Below, piece by piece: positions 9,779 to 17,584 of a stretch of 64,000 bases of DNA. The stretch lies in the NCBI RefSeq assembly GCF_012910955.1, contig NZ_WTVQ01000019.1, positions 32,259 through 96,258 on the forward strand. Reading direction: 5' to 3'. The position numbers and the translations under genes were made by a program. Origin of the DNA: Aromatoleum diolicum (GTDB lineage: Bacteria; Pseudomonadota; Gammaproteobacteria; Burkholderiales; Rhodocyclaceae). The stretch's first letter is position 1; every line of letters begins with the position of its first letter. The notes under the pieces are model-generated. The model was not told where the DNA came from. It searched no databases and was given only the letters and a program-made list of their open reading frames with translations.

Positions 9779-10696
9779 CTATTTGCTGAACTTGTGAATG
9801 GCGGCGTTGATCTCGTCGATCGCCTTTTCGATGTCGTCGTCGGTGATGTCGTAACCGGTCGCGGGCGCATGGGTGCGCTCGAAGCTTTCGAGCTGGGTGG
9901 TGAAATTGTCCAGCGCCATCGTCTGGGTCGACACCGCATCCGCGTGCGGCTGCGTCGTGTCGTCGTGCCAGCGCATCGCGATCATCGAAAGGTTGTCGCA
10001 GGTTGCGCCGGCGATCTGTTCGGCACGATCCATCAGTTTCGGCACGGCCGTCATGATGTCCTCGCCGGCCAGGCCTTCCAGCAAGCCGGCGTCGCGTACC
10101 GGGCCCCACACCCCGTCGGTGCACAACGCGATCACGTCGCCGTCGCGCAGCGCCAGGCGCTTCGAGAATTCGACCTGCGGCGGGTGGTTGCCGCCGAGAC
10201 AGCTATACACGCGGTTGCGCCCGGGGTGGTGGGCGGCCTCCTCGGCGTTGATCAGGCCCTGATCCATCATCAGCTGTACGCGCGAATGGTCGCGTGTATG
10301 CACGGCGATCTGGCCCTGACGCAGCACGTACAGGCGCGAATCGCCGGCGTGCGCCCAGTGCGCGAAACCGTCCTGGGCGATGCACGCGACCACCGTGGTG
10401 CGCGGCGCCTCTTCGAGGTTCTTGTCGAAGGCGTAGTCGAGGATCGCGTTGTGGGCGTTGGTCAGCGCGCGCGACAGGAACAGCGACGCATCGTGCAGCG
10501 TCGGTCGCGCCTCGCGCTGGAACGCTTCGGTGATGAATTGCACGGCGATGTGTGCCGCGACGTCGCCATGCAGGTGCCCGCCCATGCCGTCGGCAATCAC
10601 CATCAGCAACGCGTCGCGCGAATAGCAATAGGCCAGGCGGTCCTGGTTGGTCTTGCGCCGGCCGATGCGGCTTTCCTGGTAGATCGTGAACTTCAC
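9779..10696 (-). CDS. PP2C-family serine/threonine phosphatase
   Basis: 305-residue metal-dependent protein phosphatase. The PP2C metal motifs are visible: the RRKTNQDR Asp near residue 18, VIADGMGGH near residue 37, AHAGDSRLY near residue 117, CTDGVWG near residue 185 and DNLSMIAMRW near residue 230. A ~60-residue acidic C-terminal extension has no clear counterpart. The GTG at 10696 is preceded by GAGGA. The kinase gene ends 10 bases upstream on the same strand, so the enzyme probably reverses that kinase's phosphorylations. Confidence 0.9.
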   Translation of the reverse strand: MKFTIYQESRIGRRKTNQDRLAYCYSRDALLMVIADGMGGHLHGDVAAHIAVQFITEAFQREARPTLHDASLFLSRALTNAHNAILDYAFDKNLEEAPRTTVVACIAQDGFAHWAHAGDSRLYVLRQGQIAVHTRDHSRVQLMMDQGLINAEEAAHHPGRNRVYSCLGGNHPPQVEFSKRLALRDGDVIALCTDGVWGPVRDAGLLEGLAGEDIMTAVPKLMDRAEQIAGATCDNLSMIAMRWHDDTTQPHADAVSTQTMALDNFTTQLESFERTHAPATGYDITDDDIEKAIDEINAAIHKFSK

Positions 10697-10706
10697 CGCC
10701 GCTTCC

Positions 10707-11654
10707 TCATGTGCGTCCGATAAAGGATTTGAGCCGTGCGCCGAGGTCCGCGAACAGACCGGCGTGCACGGCATCGCCTTCTTCCCTGCGAATCAATGCC
10801 TTCTGCAGCGAATACACGCTTTGCGGGCGTGACAGCGGGTCCAGCTTGAGGCACCAGTCCACCGTCTGCAGCAACTGCTCGGAATACTGTGACGCATGCG
10901 TCTTGCCCACCGGCGCCAGGGTATCGCGCTTGGCGCGCTCGTCGGAGCGCAGCGGCGCCGTACCCGCGATGCACGCGTACAGGCTGGCGCCGACGCTGTA
11001 GATATCGCTCCACGGCCCCAGTGCGTCGCGGTGGCTGAACTGCTCCGGCGAGGCGAAACCCGGCGTGTACATCGGCTTGAGAACCGGCTGGTCGCTCGCC
11101 AGCGTCTGCCGCGCCGCGCCAAAATCCAGCAATACCGGCGTGCCGTCGTTGCGCAGGTAAATGTTCGACGGCTTGATGTCGAGATGCAGCAGCTTGTGCG
11201 CATGCACCTCGCGCAGCCCGTTCAGCATGCGGGTGAACACTGCACGGATGAAGCGTTCGCTCACCTCGCCGCGGTGTTTCTGGATATAGTCGTGCAGCGT
11301 GCGCCCGCGCTCGAACTGCATCACCATGTACACTGTGCCGTTGGCGCGAAAGAAATTGAGTACCTGCACCACGTTCGGGTGCATCAGCTTCGCAAGCGAA
11401 CGGCCTTCCTCGAAAAAGCACTTCATGCCGTAGCGGAAGGCCGGCATATTCTCTTCCGGAACCTGCGGTTCAAGCTCGCCGTCCTTGCGCAGCGCCAGCG
11501 AATTGGGCAGATATTCCTTGATCGCGACCGGCGTGCCTTCCTGGTCGTGCGCGAGATACACGATCGAGAAGCCGCCGAGTGACAGCTGCCGCTCGATTCG
11601 GTACTGATCCAGCTGAAAGCCGGCGGGAAGAGGGCAGTTGGTTTGCGGCGGCAT
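10707..11654 (-). CDS. Serine/threonine protein kinase
   Basis: 315-residue Hanks-type kinase without transmembrane segment or sensor domain. The glycine loop is reduced (LSLGGFSIVY), and the ATP-binding Lys is in VAIKEYLP. The catalytic loop reads HLDIKPSNIYL, in which Leu replaces the usual Arg of HRD, so it is a non-RD-type loop. The DFGAAR and SPEQ segments follow in order. It is paired with the PP2C gene 10 bases downstream. Substrates cannot be read from sequence. It diverges from yicC across 95 bases. Confidence 0.9.
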   Translation of the reverse strand: MPPQTNCPLPAGFQLDQYRIERQLSLGGFSIVYLAHDQEGTPVAIKEYLPNSLALRKDGELEPQVPEENMPAFRYGMKCFFEEGRSLAKLMHPNVVQVLNFFRANGTVYMVMQFERGRTLHDYIQKHRGEVSERFIRAVFTRMLNGLREVHAHKLLHLDIKPSNIYLRNDGTPVLLDFGAARQTLASDQPVLKPMYTPGFASPEQFSHRDALGPWSDIYSVGASLYACIAGTAPLRSDERAKRDTLAPVGKTHASQYSEQLLQTVDWCLKLDPLSRPQSVYSLQKALIRREEGDAVHAGLFADLGARLKSFIGRT

Positions 11655-11749
11655 TTAGGGGGAAGGCTGGAATCCGGCTTTCCACGGCATTTTTTTGTGT
11701 GGGGCCTGCAGTGTAAATGATCGCGGCAGCTTCCCGGAGACCACTATTC

Positions 11750-12616
11750 ATGATCCACAGCATGACCGGCTTCGCGGTGCAGAACCGCGACCTGGGGCGC
11801 GTCAGTCTCAATCTTGAACTGCGCAGCGTCAATTCGCGCTATCTCGACCTGTTCTTCCGCATCGGCGATGAACTGCGCCAGGCCGAGCCGGCGATCCGCG
11901 AGCGGATTGCCGCGCGTCTGACCCGCGGCAAGGTCGAATGTCGCCTCAATCTGCAGACCAACGGTGCTGCGCCGCGCAGCCTGGCGCTCAACGCCGCGCT
12001 GCTCGAGCAGCTGCGCGAGGCGGAGACCCGCGTGCGCGACCGCATGCATGATGCGGCCCACATGTCGGTGGCCGAGGTGCTGCGCTGGCCGGGCATGCTC
12101 GCCGACGACGGCGTCAAATTCGACGAACTGCAGCCGGCGATCCTGGAACTCGCGCAGGCCGCGCTCGACGAACTCGTCGCCACGCGCCGCCGCGAAGGCG
12201 ACAAGCTCGCCGCGATGATCCGCGAGCGCCTCGTGCGCATGCGCGAACTGGTCGCCCAGGCGCAGCCGCGCATGCCCGAACTGGTCGCCGAATATCAGGA
12301 CAAACTCACCGCGCGCCTGCGCGACGCCGTCGCCTCGCTCGACGAAGACCGCATTCGCCAGGAAGTCGCGCTGTTCGCCCAGCGCATCGACGTTGCCGAA
12401 GAACTGTCGCGCCTCACCGCACACCTCGACGAAGTCGAACGCATCCTCAAGGCCGGCGGGGCCGCGGGCAAGCGCCTGGACTTCCTGATGCAGGAACTCA
12501 ACCGCGAAGCCAACACGCTCGCCTCCAAGTCCTCCGCGACCGAGATCACCGGCATCGCGATGGAAATGAAGGTGCTGATCGAGCAAATGCGCGAACAGGT
12601 CCAGAACATCGAGTAA
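11750..12616 (+). CDS. yicC: YicC-family endoribonuclease
   Basis: 288-residue cytosolic protein of the YicC family, stress-associated proteins with reported endoribonuclease activity. The start MIHSMTGFA is diagnostic, with LELRSVNSRYLDLFFR near residue 22 and the C-terminal DUF1732 region ending DFLMQELNREANTLASKS...MKVLIEQMREQVQNIE. The ATG at 11750 gives the usual length; an upstream ATG at 11717 does not fit. In many proteobacteria gmk follows yicC; here a DUF1499 gene does. Confidence 0.93.
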   Translation: MIHSMTGFAVQNRDLGRVSLNLELRSVNSRYLDLFFRIGDELRQAEPAIRERIAARLTRGKVECRLNLQTNGAAPRSLALNAALLEQLREAETRVRDRMHDAAHMSVAEVLRWPGMLADDGVKFDELQPAILELAQAALDELVATRRREGDKLAAMIRERLVRMRELVAQAQPRMPELVAEYQDKLTARLRDAVASLDEDRIRQEVALFAQRIDVAEELSRLTAHLDEVERILKAGGAAGKRLDFLMQELNREANTLASKSSATEITGIAMEMKVLIEQMREQVQNIE

Positions 12617-12658
12617 GTCGGTGCCGGAACGGAAACTGATACAGGGGAAGCGGCCTTG

Positions 12659-13378
12659 ATGAAATCGTCCCATCTCACGCTAGCCGTCGCCCTGCTTGCC
12701 GCGATGGCGATGTTCGTCTCGGGTTCCGGCACGCGTTTCGGCCTGTGGCCGTTCCCGGTCGGTTTCCAGCTGCTGAAGTGGGCCGCGTTCCTCGGCCTTG
12801 CCGCGGCAGCGGTGGGGCTGGTCGGATTGCTGGTGCCGAAGCTCAGGGCCGGGCAGGCCCGAGCGTTCGCTGGCGCGCTGGTGCTCGGACTCGCTGTTGC
12901 GGCGATTCCCGCGTACTGGCTCCAGCAGGCGCGAACGTTGCCGGCAATTCACGACATCAGTACCGATGCCGGAGATCCACCGGCCTTCGTCGCGGCGCTC
13001 GCGCGGCGTGGCGAGACGGCGAATGCGGTGACCGAGCGCAACATGGACGTCGCCGAAGCGCAGCGCCTCGCGTATCCCGACATCCAGCCGCTGATCGTGC
13101 CGCTGGCACCGCCCGCGGCGTTTGCGCGGGCAGTCACGGCAGCCAAAGGGATGGGTTGGGAGCTGACTGCGCAGGATGCAGACGCCGGCCGTATCGAAGC
13201 GACGGCGACCACCGTCTGGTTCGGCTTCAAGGACGACGTCGTGGTGCGCATCACGCCCGCGGGCAGTGGCAGCCGGATCGACGTGCGCTCCGTGTCGCGT
13301 GTCGGGCTCAGCGATGTCGGCGCGAATGCGAAGCGCATTCGCGCGTACCTGGCAAAACTCGCAAAACTGGCCCGATAG
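12659..13378 (+). CDS. DUF1499 domain membrane protein
   Basis: 239-residue protein. Three hydrophobic helices occupy about residues 5-95 (AVALLAAMAMF..., WAAFLGLAAAAVGLVGLLV..., ALVLGLAVAAIPAYWL). A soluble DUF1499 domain follows, with DISTDAGDPPAFV near residue 97 and a C-terminal VVRITPAGSGSRIDVRSVSRVGLSDVG. The function of DUF1499 is unknown. The ATG at 12659 follows a GGGGAAG ribosome site; a TTG three bases earlier is an alternative. Confidence 0.85.
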   Translation: MKSSHLTLAVALLAAMAMFVSGSGTRFGLWPFPVGFQLLKWAAFLGLAAAAVGLVGLLVPKLRAGQARAFAGALVLGLAVAAIPAYWLQQARTLPAIHDISTDAGDPPAFVAALARRGETANAVTERNMDVAEAQRLAYPDIQPLIVPLAPPAAFARAVTAAKGMGWELTAQDADAGRIEATATTVWFGFKDDVVVRITPAGSGSRIDVRSVSRVGLSDVGANAKRIRAYLAKLAKLAR

Positions 13379-13431
13379 GCCGCCGGCACGGCGCGCAAAC
13401 CGCGCGTTTGCCGATGCCGGAGCGGGCGCGC

Positions 13432-13908
13432 CTACGCCGTCAGCGCCCTCTCCACCGCGGCGTGGCGCGCAATCGCCCCGGCGGCCAGCTCCGCCGCGCG
13501 GGCGGTGAATTCACGACAGCGCTCGTGCAGTCGGCGCTCCCTGAAGATTGCCTGGCCTTCGGCGGTCCCGAGATCGCATCCGAGCAGCGCGTCGCAGTTG
13601 CGCGCGCCAAACGCGTGTTCGAAGTCACCGATGAAGGTCTGCACTGCCGAGTAGGCCGATTGCACCGGCTCACCCGCCTGAGCGCGTCCCAGCGCCAGCC
13701 CGATGCCGATGATGCCGCCACTCAAGGCACCGCAGGGACCGCAGGTGCGCGCCATGCCGCTGCAAAAACCCGTCGCAATCCGTGTCAGCAGCTCCGACTC
13801 CTCGCCCTGTGCTCGCGCCAGCGCCCGCACGACGCTTTCTGCGCAGTACAGGCCCGAGTCGAAAGCGTGCTCGGCGGTCTGATGCGCGGAGTCCACGCGT
13901 AAGTCCAT
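13432..13908 (-). CDS. C_GCAxxG_C_C family putative redox protein
   Basis: 158-residue protein of the family named for its Cys pattern. Visible cysteines sit in LYCAESV near residue 22, FCSGMARTCGPCGALSGG around residues 49-62, NCDALLGCDL near residue 103, and ERCREF near residue 134. The family is thought to bind a metal or act in redox, and often sits near arsenic or selenium genes, but none are visible here. It is monocistronic. A perfect inverted repeat upstream (14003-14016) overlaps its likely promoter. Confidence 0.88.
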   Translation of the reverse strand: MDLRVDSAHQTAEHAFDSGLYCAESVVRALARAQGEESELLTRIATGFCSGMARTCGPCGALSGGIIGIGLALGRAQAGEPVQSAYSAVQTFIGDFEHAFGARNCDALLGCDLGTAEGQAIFRERRLHERCREFTARAAELAAGAIARHAAVERALTA

Positions 13909-14002
13909 GAATTGCTCCTGTTCGAGATTGTTGCGGTGAGTGCCGTCTCATGCCGGGCAATGCAATGCGCGAGCTGTACATCCCGGCCGACTGCGATTAA
14001 AT

Positions 14003-14016
14003 CATATGGGCATATG
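14003..14016. promoter_or_regulatory. Inverted repeat CATATG-GG-CATATG, possible operator
   Basis: Two CATATG hexamers separated by two bases form a perfect palindrome about 95 bases upstream of the C_GCAxxG_C_C gene. On the minus strand it overlaps a TATGAT -10-like box that follows a TTGCAC -35-like box (15-base spacer), so a bound protein would block the promoter. The regulator is not identified. Confidence 0.4.
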
Positions 14017-14070
14017 TTGCAGTGCAATAGTTGTGCCCTGACGGATCGCCGGGCCGCCCCCCTGAACGGT

Positions 14071-14715
14071 TCAGGGGGTGCGCGCGGGATCCCGCAGACG
14101 CCGGATCTGCCGGTCCTGCAGGCGCGAAAATCCCAGCAGCGCCGTGACCGCCCCGATCAGCGCGAGAAACATGTCTGACTGCGTGTCCCACGGGTCTCCC
14201 TGCGTGCCGAGGAACTCGTCCGCGCCCTGTCCGAGCGCCAGCGCCACCCACCACTCGACGAACTCATACGTGGCGCTGATCGCCAGTACGATGCAGACCA
14301 CGATGAACGCGAGCATTCGCGTGCCGCGCACGTAGGCACCGCGGATCAGGATCTCGCGCGCGATCAGCGCGGGGGCAAAGCCCTGGAAGAAGTGCCCGAT
14401 CTTGTCGTAGGGATTGCGGCTCAAGTCGAAGAATTCGGCGAGCTGAAAGCCGAACGGAACCCGTGCATAAGTGTAGGTACCGCCGACGATCAGCACCACG
14501 GCATGAAGGAAGATGCACACGTAGAGCAGGGTGCTCAGCGGAAAGCGCCGATAGGTCGCCCACATCACCGGCAGGGCGATGAACACCGGCAGCACCTCCA
14601 GCGCCCATGTCGCATGGTCATAGGGCCGGATGCCCGAAACGATCAGCAGCACGATCAGGGTGACGCTGATCAGGGCGAGGAGGCGGCTGTCGTTTTCCGC
14701 GGTGTGGTGGGTCAT
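14071..14715 (-). CDS. DUF2238 / YjdF family inner-membrane protein
   Basis: 214-residue multi-helix membrane protein similar in length and pattern to E. coli YjdF (DUF2238), function unknown. About six hydrophobic segments are visible (near residues 12-30, 38-53, 60-80, 105-122, 130-155, 180-195). The family's conserved loop residues appear in FDLSRNPYDKIGHFFQGF near residue 96, SATYEFVEWWVAL near residue 150 and GDPWDTQSDMFLALIGA near residue 175. The gene stands alone on the minus strand. Confidence 0.85.
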   Translation of the reverse strand: MTHHTAENDSRLLALISVTLIVLLIVSGIRPYDHATWALEVLPVFIALPVMWATYRRFPLSTLLYVCIFLHAVVLIVGGTYTYARVPFGFQLAEFFDLSRNPYDKIGHFFQGFAPALIAREILIRGAYVRGTRMLAFIVVCIVLAISATYEFVEWWVALALGQGADEFLGTQGDPWDTQSDMFLALIGAVTALLGFSRLQDRQIRRLRDPARTP

Positions 14716-14864
14716 GACGTGTTCTCTTGGCGACCGGTGGGTGGCCTGACAGGGGACTCAACTAACCCCCGCGCTTGCGGGAACAGGGTGACGACCTATA
14801 CTGGAATTGAGCGTGTGCTCCGCGCTCGGTCGTCGCCTGGGATGCAGGCAAGGAGGTTAAACGG

Positions 14865-15071
14865 ATGAGCGCCACAGGCTATCCCAAGTACGACACGCCC
14901 TTGACGACGGAAGAGCGCCGGCGACTGGCTGTCGATCCGGCGGCTACCCCACATCGGCGGATCAACGATACGTATTTCAACAGGATTCGTTGGCCCGCAG
15001 CTGTATATGCATGGTTTGTGTTGGGTGGTGCGATGTTTGCGTATCTCCTTTTCTGGGTATTCGAGGGATAA
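14865..15071 (+). CDS. Small single-pass membrane protein, unknown function
   Basis: 68 residues: a charged N-terminal half (MSATGYPKYDTPLTTEERRR...) and one transmembrane helix near residues 46-65 (AVYAWFVLGGAMFAYLLFWVF). I do not recognise the family. It looks genuine because a near-perfect Shine-Dalgarno (AAGGAGG, 14849-14855) sits at good spacing and a strong intrinsic terminator follows. It stands alone between oppositely oriented genes, so it forms its own transcription unit. Confidence 0.75.
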   Translation: MSATGYPKYDTPLTTEERRRLAVDPAATPHRRINDTYFNRIRWPAAVYAWFVLGGAMFAYLLFWVFEG

Positions 15072-15093
15072 GACCGGACACGCGTTCAGACCT

Positions 15094-15138
15094 GCCTTGT
15101 CCTGTTGCACGAAGCAGCAGGGCAAGGTGGGTTTTTTA
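15094..15138 (+). terminator. Intrinsic terminator after the 68-aa gene
   Basis: Long stem of about 14 pairs (GCCTTGTCCTGTTGC with GCAGCAGGGCAAGGT, two G-U pairs), 5-base loop, then six T residues. Confidence 0.85.
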
Positions 15139-15143
15139 TTGTT

Positions 15144-15575
15144 TCAGCGGAACGCATCCTCGCGATCGTCTTCCCGGCGAACTGCCGCAGGTTCGAGCTT
15201 CGCTCCCTTGCTGACCAGCAACTCGCGCAGCAGGGATCGATGGCAGCGAGTCTCGTCGGCGCAGTAGCAACCGACAGAAAAATCCGCGTGATGCGACAAT
15301 GCCGCGAGCACGTCGAGTGTGCGGCTGTTTTCGGGCGTGCCCATCTCGACGCGATAGCGCCTGGCGAAGGCCTGCCATTCCTGCGTCGTCGTGGCCTCTT
15401 GCGCCAGTTTCATCGTTTCGACGCTCGGCGCCAGGTTCGGATACCAGACGTCGTACCAGTTCTGCGACGCGTAGTCGGCCTTCGGTACGCCCCGCGGCGG
15501 TCTGCGGACGGTGCCGATCCGCAGGCCCTCATGCTCGGCTCTCGCGCTGCCCAGTCGCACAATGCGCAGCACCAT
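15144..15575 (-). CDS. DUF488 family protein (YeaO-like)
   Basis: 143-residue cytosolic protein of the DUF488/YeaO family, function unknown. The family segments are IRIGTVRRPPRGVPK near residue 20, YDVWYPNLAPS near residue 41 and the C-terminal Cys pair in VGCYCADETRCHRSLL near residue 101. A GGAGG ribosome site precedes the ATG at 15575. The EcsC-family gene ends 14 bases upstream on the same strand, so the two are likely co-transcribed. Confidence 0.85.
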   Translation of the reverse strand: MVLRIVRLGSARAEHEGLRIGTVRRPPRGVPKADYASQNWYDVWYPNLAPSVETMKLAQEATTTQEWQAFARRYRVEMGTPENSRTLDVLAALSHHADFSVGCYCADETRCHRSLLRELLVSKGAKLEPAAVRREDDREDAFR

Positions 15576-15589
15576 TGCTTCCTCCCCGG

Positions 15590-16369
15590 CTAGAAGCCCG
15601 AATAAACCCGCCTGATTTCCTCCGCGCCATACAGGCGCTCCAGCCTGCGCACGACGAAGTGACCACGGGCCATGTCCTGAAAATGATCGATGAACAGCGT
15701 GTTGACCACTGCACCGCCGACGGCGCCGATCACCGGCACGGCCTGTGCGGCGACCTTCTGCGACACATTGATCGAGAAGCGCGATGTGATCTGCGTGATC
15801 AACTGCACGATTGCCGGCGCGCCCGTGGCGGCAGCGCCATGCTGCGCGACGTGTCTCGCGGCTTCCGATACGGCTTTCGCGAGCGCGGCGCGTGCGGCGA
15901 AATAACCCGTTTCCGCGGCATCGTCACTGCGCGCCTGCCCGCCCAGGGCGAGTACCTGCACGCATTGTAGTCGTGCCTCGGGGCTGTGCAGGTCTTCGCC
16001 CTGGCTGCGCGCGATGTCGGCAATCGAACGCAGCATCACGGTGGTCGAAAGCGGCAGCTCGATCGCCAGCGCCGCGAGACCGAAAGCGCCGCCGGCTGCG
16101 CCGGTCGTGCCGACGGCGAGCTTGTGCCACATATTGGACGGCTTTTGCAGGTGGTCGTGAGCGAGCGTGCGCAGCGCGACATCCAGCGCCTTTTCGATGG
16201 CCTGGCGGGTCGCTTCGTTGACGGCCATGCTCCAGCTCTGCGGTAGCATCGCAAATCCGCGCTCGATCGGCGATCCGATCAGGTTGCTGATCTTCGCGGC
16301 GAGTCCGGGGTTTTCCAGAAGATCCCGCGCGTCGCGCAGTTCTGCGGCGTCCATTGCTGACAGGTTCAT
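15590..16369 (-). CDS. EcsC family protein
   Basis: About 259-residue protein of the EcsC family, named after a gene beside the Bacillus ecsAB transporter; its function is unclear. An amphipathic N-terminal half is followed by Ala/Gly-rich hydrophobic stretches (GTTGAAGGAFGLAALAIELPLSTTVMLR near residue 90) and a C-terminal VIGAVGGAVVNTLFIDHFQDMARGHF motif. An ATG at 16417 would add 16 residues, but it lies only 3 bases after a TATAGG -10-like box. I therefore prefer the ATG at 16369, which has AAGG upstream. Confidence 0.8.
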   Translation of the reverse strand: MNLSAMDAAELRDARDLLENPGLAAKISNLIGSPIERGFAMLPQSWSMAVNEATRQAIEKALDVALRTLAHDHLQKPSNMWHKLAVGTTGAAGGAFGLAALAIELPLSTTVMLRSIADIARSQGEDLHSPEARLQCVQVLALGGQARSDDAAETGYFAARAALAKAVSEAARHVAQHGAAATGAPAIVQLITQITSRFSINVSQKVAAQAVPVIGAVGGAVVNTLFIDHFQDMARGHFVVRRLERLYGAEEIRRVYSGF

Positions 16370-16541
16370 GCTTGCCTTGCCGTTCTCGGGTACGTCATGC
16401 GCGGCAACGGCCGACATGCCTATAGTGCCCCCGCTTTGGCATTTCGACGCAATTCAGACGCAGAAGGTTCGGCGCACGCACGCCGCGCCACGAGAGGACC
16501 GCCCGACCTCATGTGCCGGACGACCCACGACGTGGCAGTTG

Positions 16542-17213
16542 TCAGACCGCCTTATGGCGACGGCTTGCAGCGAGCCCGGCGAGCCCGACGCCGATCAGGG
16601 CCAGCAGACCGGGCTCCGGCACAGCGGTTACCGAGACGTTCGGCTCGAGTTGTGCGAGTTCGCTGGATGATCCAGTCCCTCCGGCAAGGTCGAACAGGAA
16701 CAGGTGGTATGTCGCGCTGAAGATCCCCTGGCGCACTTCGTCCGTCCAACTGGCGCGATCGTTGGCGCCCTCGGCAAGTGCGAGGAGTCCGGCAAGATCG
16801 CCAAGGGACGGTCCGGTGAGGTTCAGCGCACCCAGATCCACGTCGGCCGGGTCGAGCGAAAGCTCGAATACATGCCGCCCGAGACTCACTGGTGCGCTTC
16901 CCGCAAGCAGCGAACCGAAGTCGATTGCGAACAGGGGGTCGCCGGAAAGGGCGGCGAACGGGGAAGCGTAATCGGTGCTGCCGCCCGTCCACGCCATGAC
17001 GAAGGTCGTCGTCCCGCTGATCGCTGCGACCGTGCCCGACGCCGTCGCGGCAGGCGTGGGGCCGCTGCGACTGACCGTCACCGTGGCAAGACCGGCGTAG
17101 CTGCCGAGGCTTTCGATGTCGGTCAGCAGCAGTGCATGGGCGGCGGACGGCACGATCGCCGCGAGGATGGCCGCAAGGGCGGCGCAAGTCAGTCTTTTTG
17201 GTTGTGGCATCAT
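16542..17213 (-). CDS. PEP-CTERM sorting-domain protein
   Basis: 223-residue exported protein. A signal peptide (MMPQPKRLTCAALAAILAAI...AHA) is followed by a ~170-residue secreted domain I do not recognise. The C-terminus is the PEP-CTERM tripartite signal: VPEPG, a hydrophobic helix (LLALIGVGLAGLAA) and a basic end (SRRHK). Such proteins are processed by an exosortase and usually belong to an exopolysaccharide or biofilm matrix; no exosortase gene lies in this window. The start at 17213 is chosen because the frame further upstream is not signal-like. A sigma-54-like promoter precedes it. Confidence 0.88.
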   Translation of the reverse strand: MMPQPKRLTCAALAAILAAIVPSAAHALLLTDIESLGSYAGLATVTVSRSGPTPAATASGTVAAISGTTTFVMAWTGGSTDYASPFAALSGDPLFAIDFGSLLAGSAPVSLGRHVFELSLDPADVDLGALNLTGPSLGDLAGLLALAEGANDRASWTDEVRQGIFSATYHLFLFDLAGGTGSSSELAQLEPNVSVTAVPEPGLLALIGVGLAGLAASRRHKAV

Positions 17214-17584
17214 GATCTTCTTCTTGTAGGAATACAGGAACTGGCTCGTTCGAAAATATGTCAATGAAAACAAAGCATATTTCAAGCCATGTCATATATC
17301 CCTTTGTATCGGAACAATTCCGCAATAAGCATGATGTATCTCTCTGCTGCACTGTAAAATTCTTCGACAACCTTCCGACCCGCCCCGGTTGCGCGGGAAA
17401 TGGACGAAATAGTCAGTTGCGAGACCACGTCACCTCGAAAAAATGCCAAGTTTGCACGCAATCCCCGCGCGGTTTATCTTCCGCGGGCCCAGACCTTCGC
17501 TCCAGACGAATACATCACGATGACCTGCCCCTGCGTATCGTTTTACGAGGCTCGCCGTGCGATGCGCGTGGCCGGAGCCATCGC
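17214..17584. other. AT-richer divergent intergenic region
   Basis: 371 bases between the divergent PEP-CTERM and methyltransferase genes, clearly richer in A and T than the surroundings. It carries the sigma-54-like element at 17275-17289 for the PEP-CTERM gene. A 62-codon open frame (17400-17588) ends in a GTGA overlap with the methyltransferase but does not look like a protein. No clear sigma-70 promoter was found for the methyltransferase. Confidence 0.4.
17275..17289 (-). promoter_or_regulatory. Candidate sigma-54 promoter of the PEP-CTERM gene
   Basis: Minus-strand TGGCTTG-AAAT-ATGC places the invariant GG and GC of a -24/-12 promoter at the exact spacing. It is about 62 bases ahead of the start codon. 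PEP-CTERM genes in related bacteria are known to be linked to RpoN through the PrsK/PrsR pair, which fits. Confidence 0.55.
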
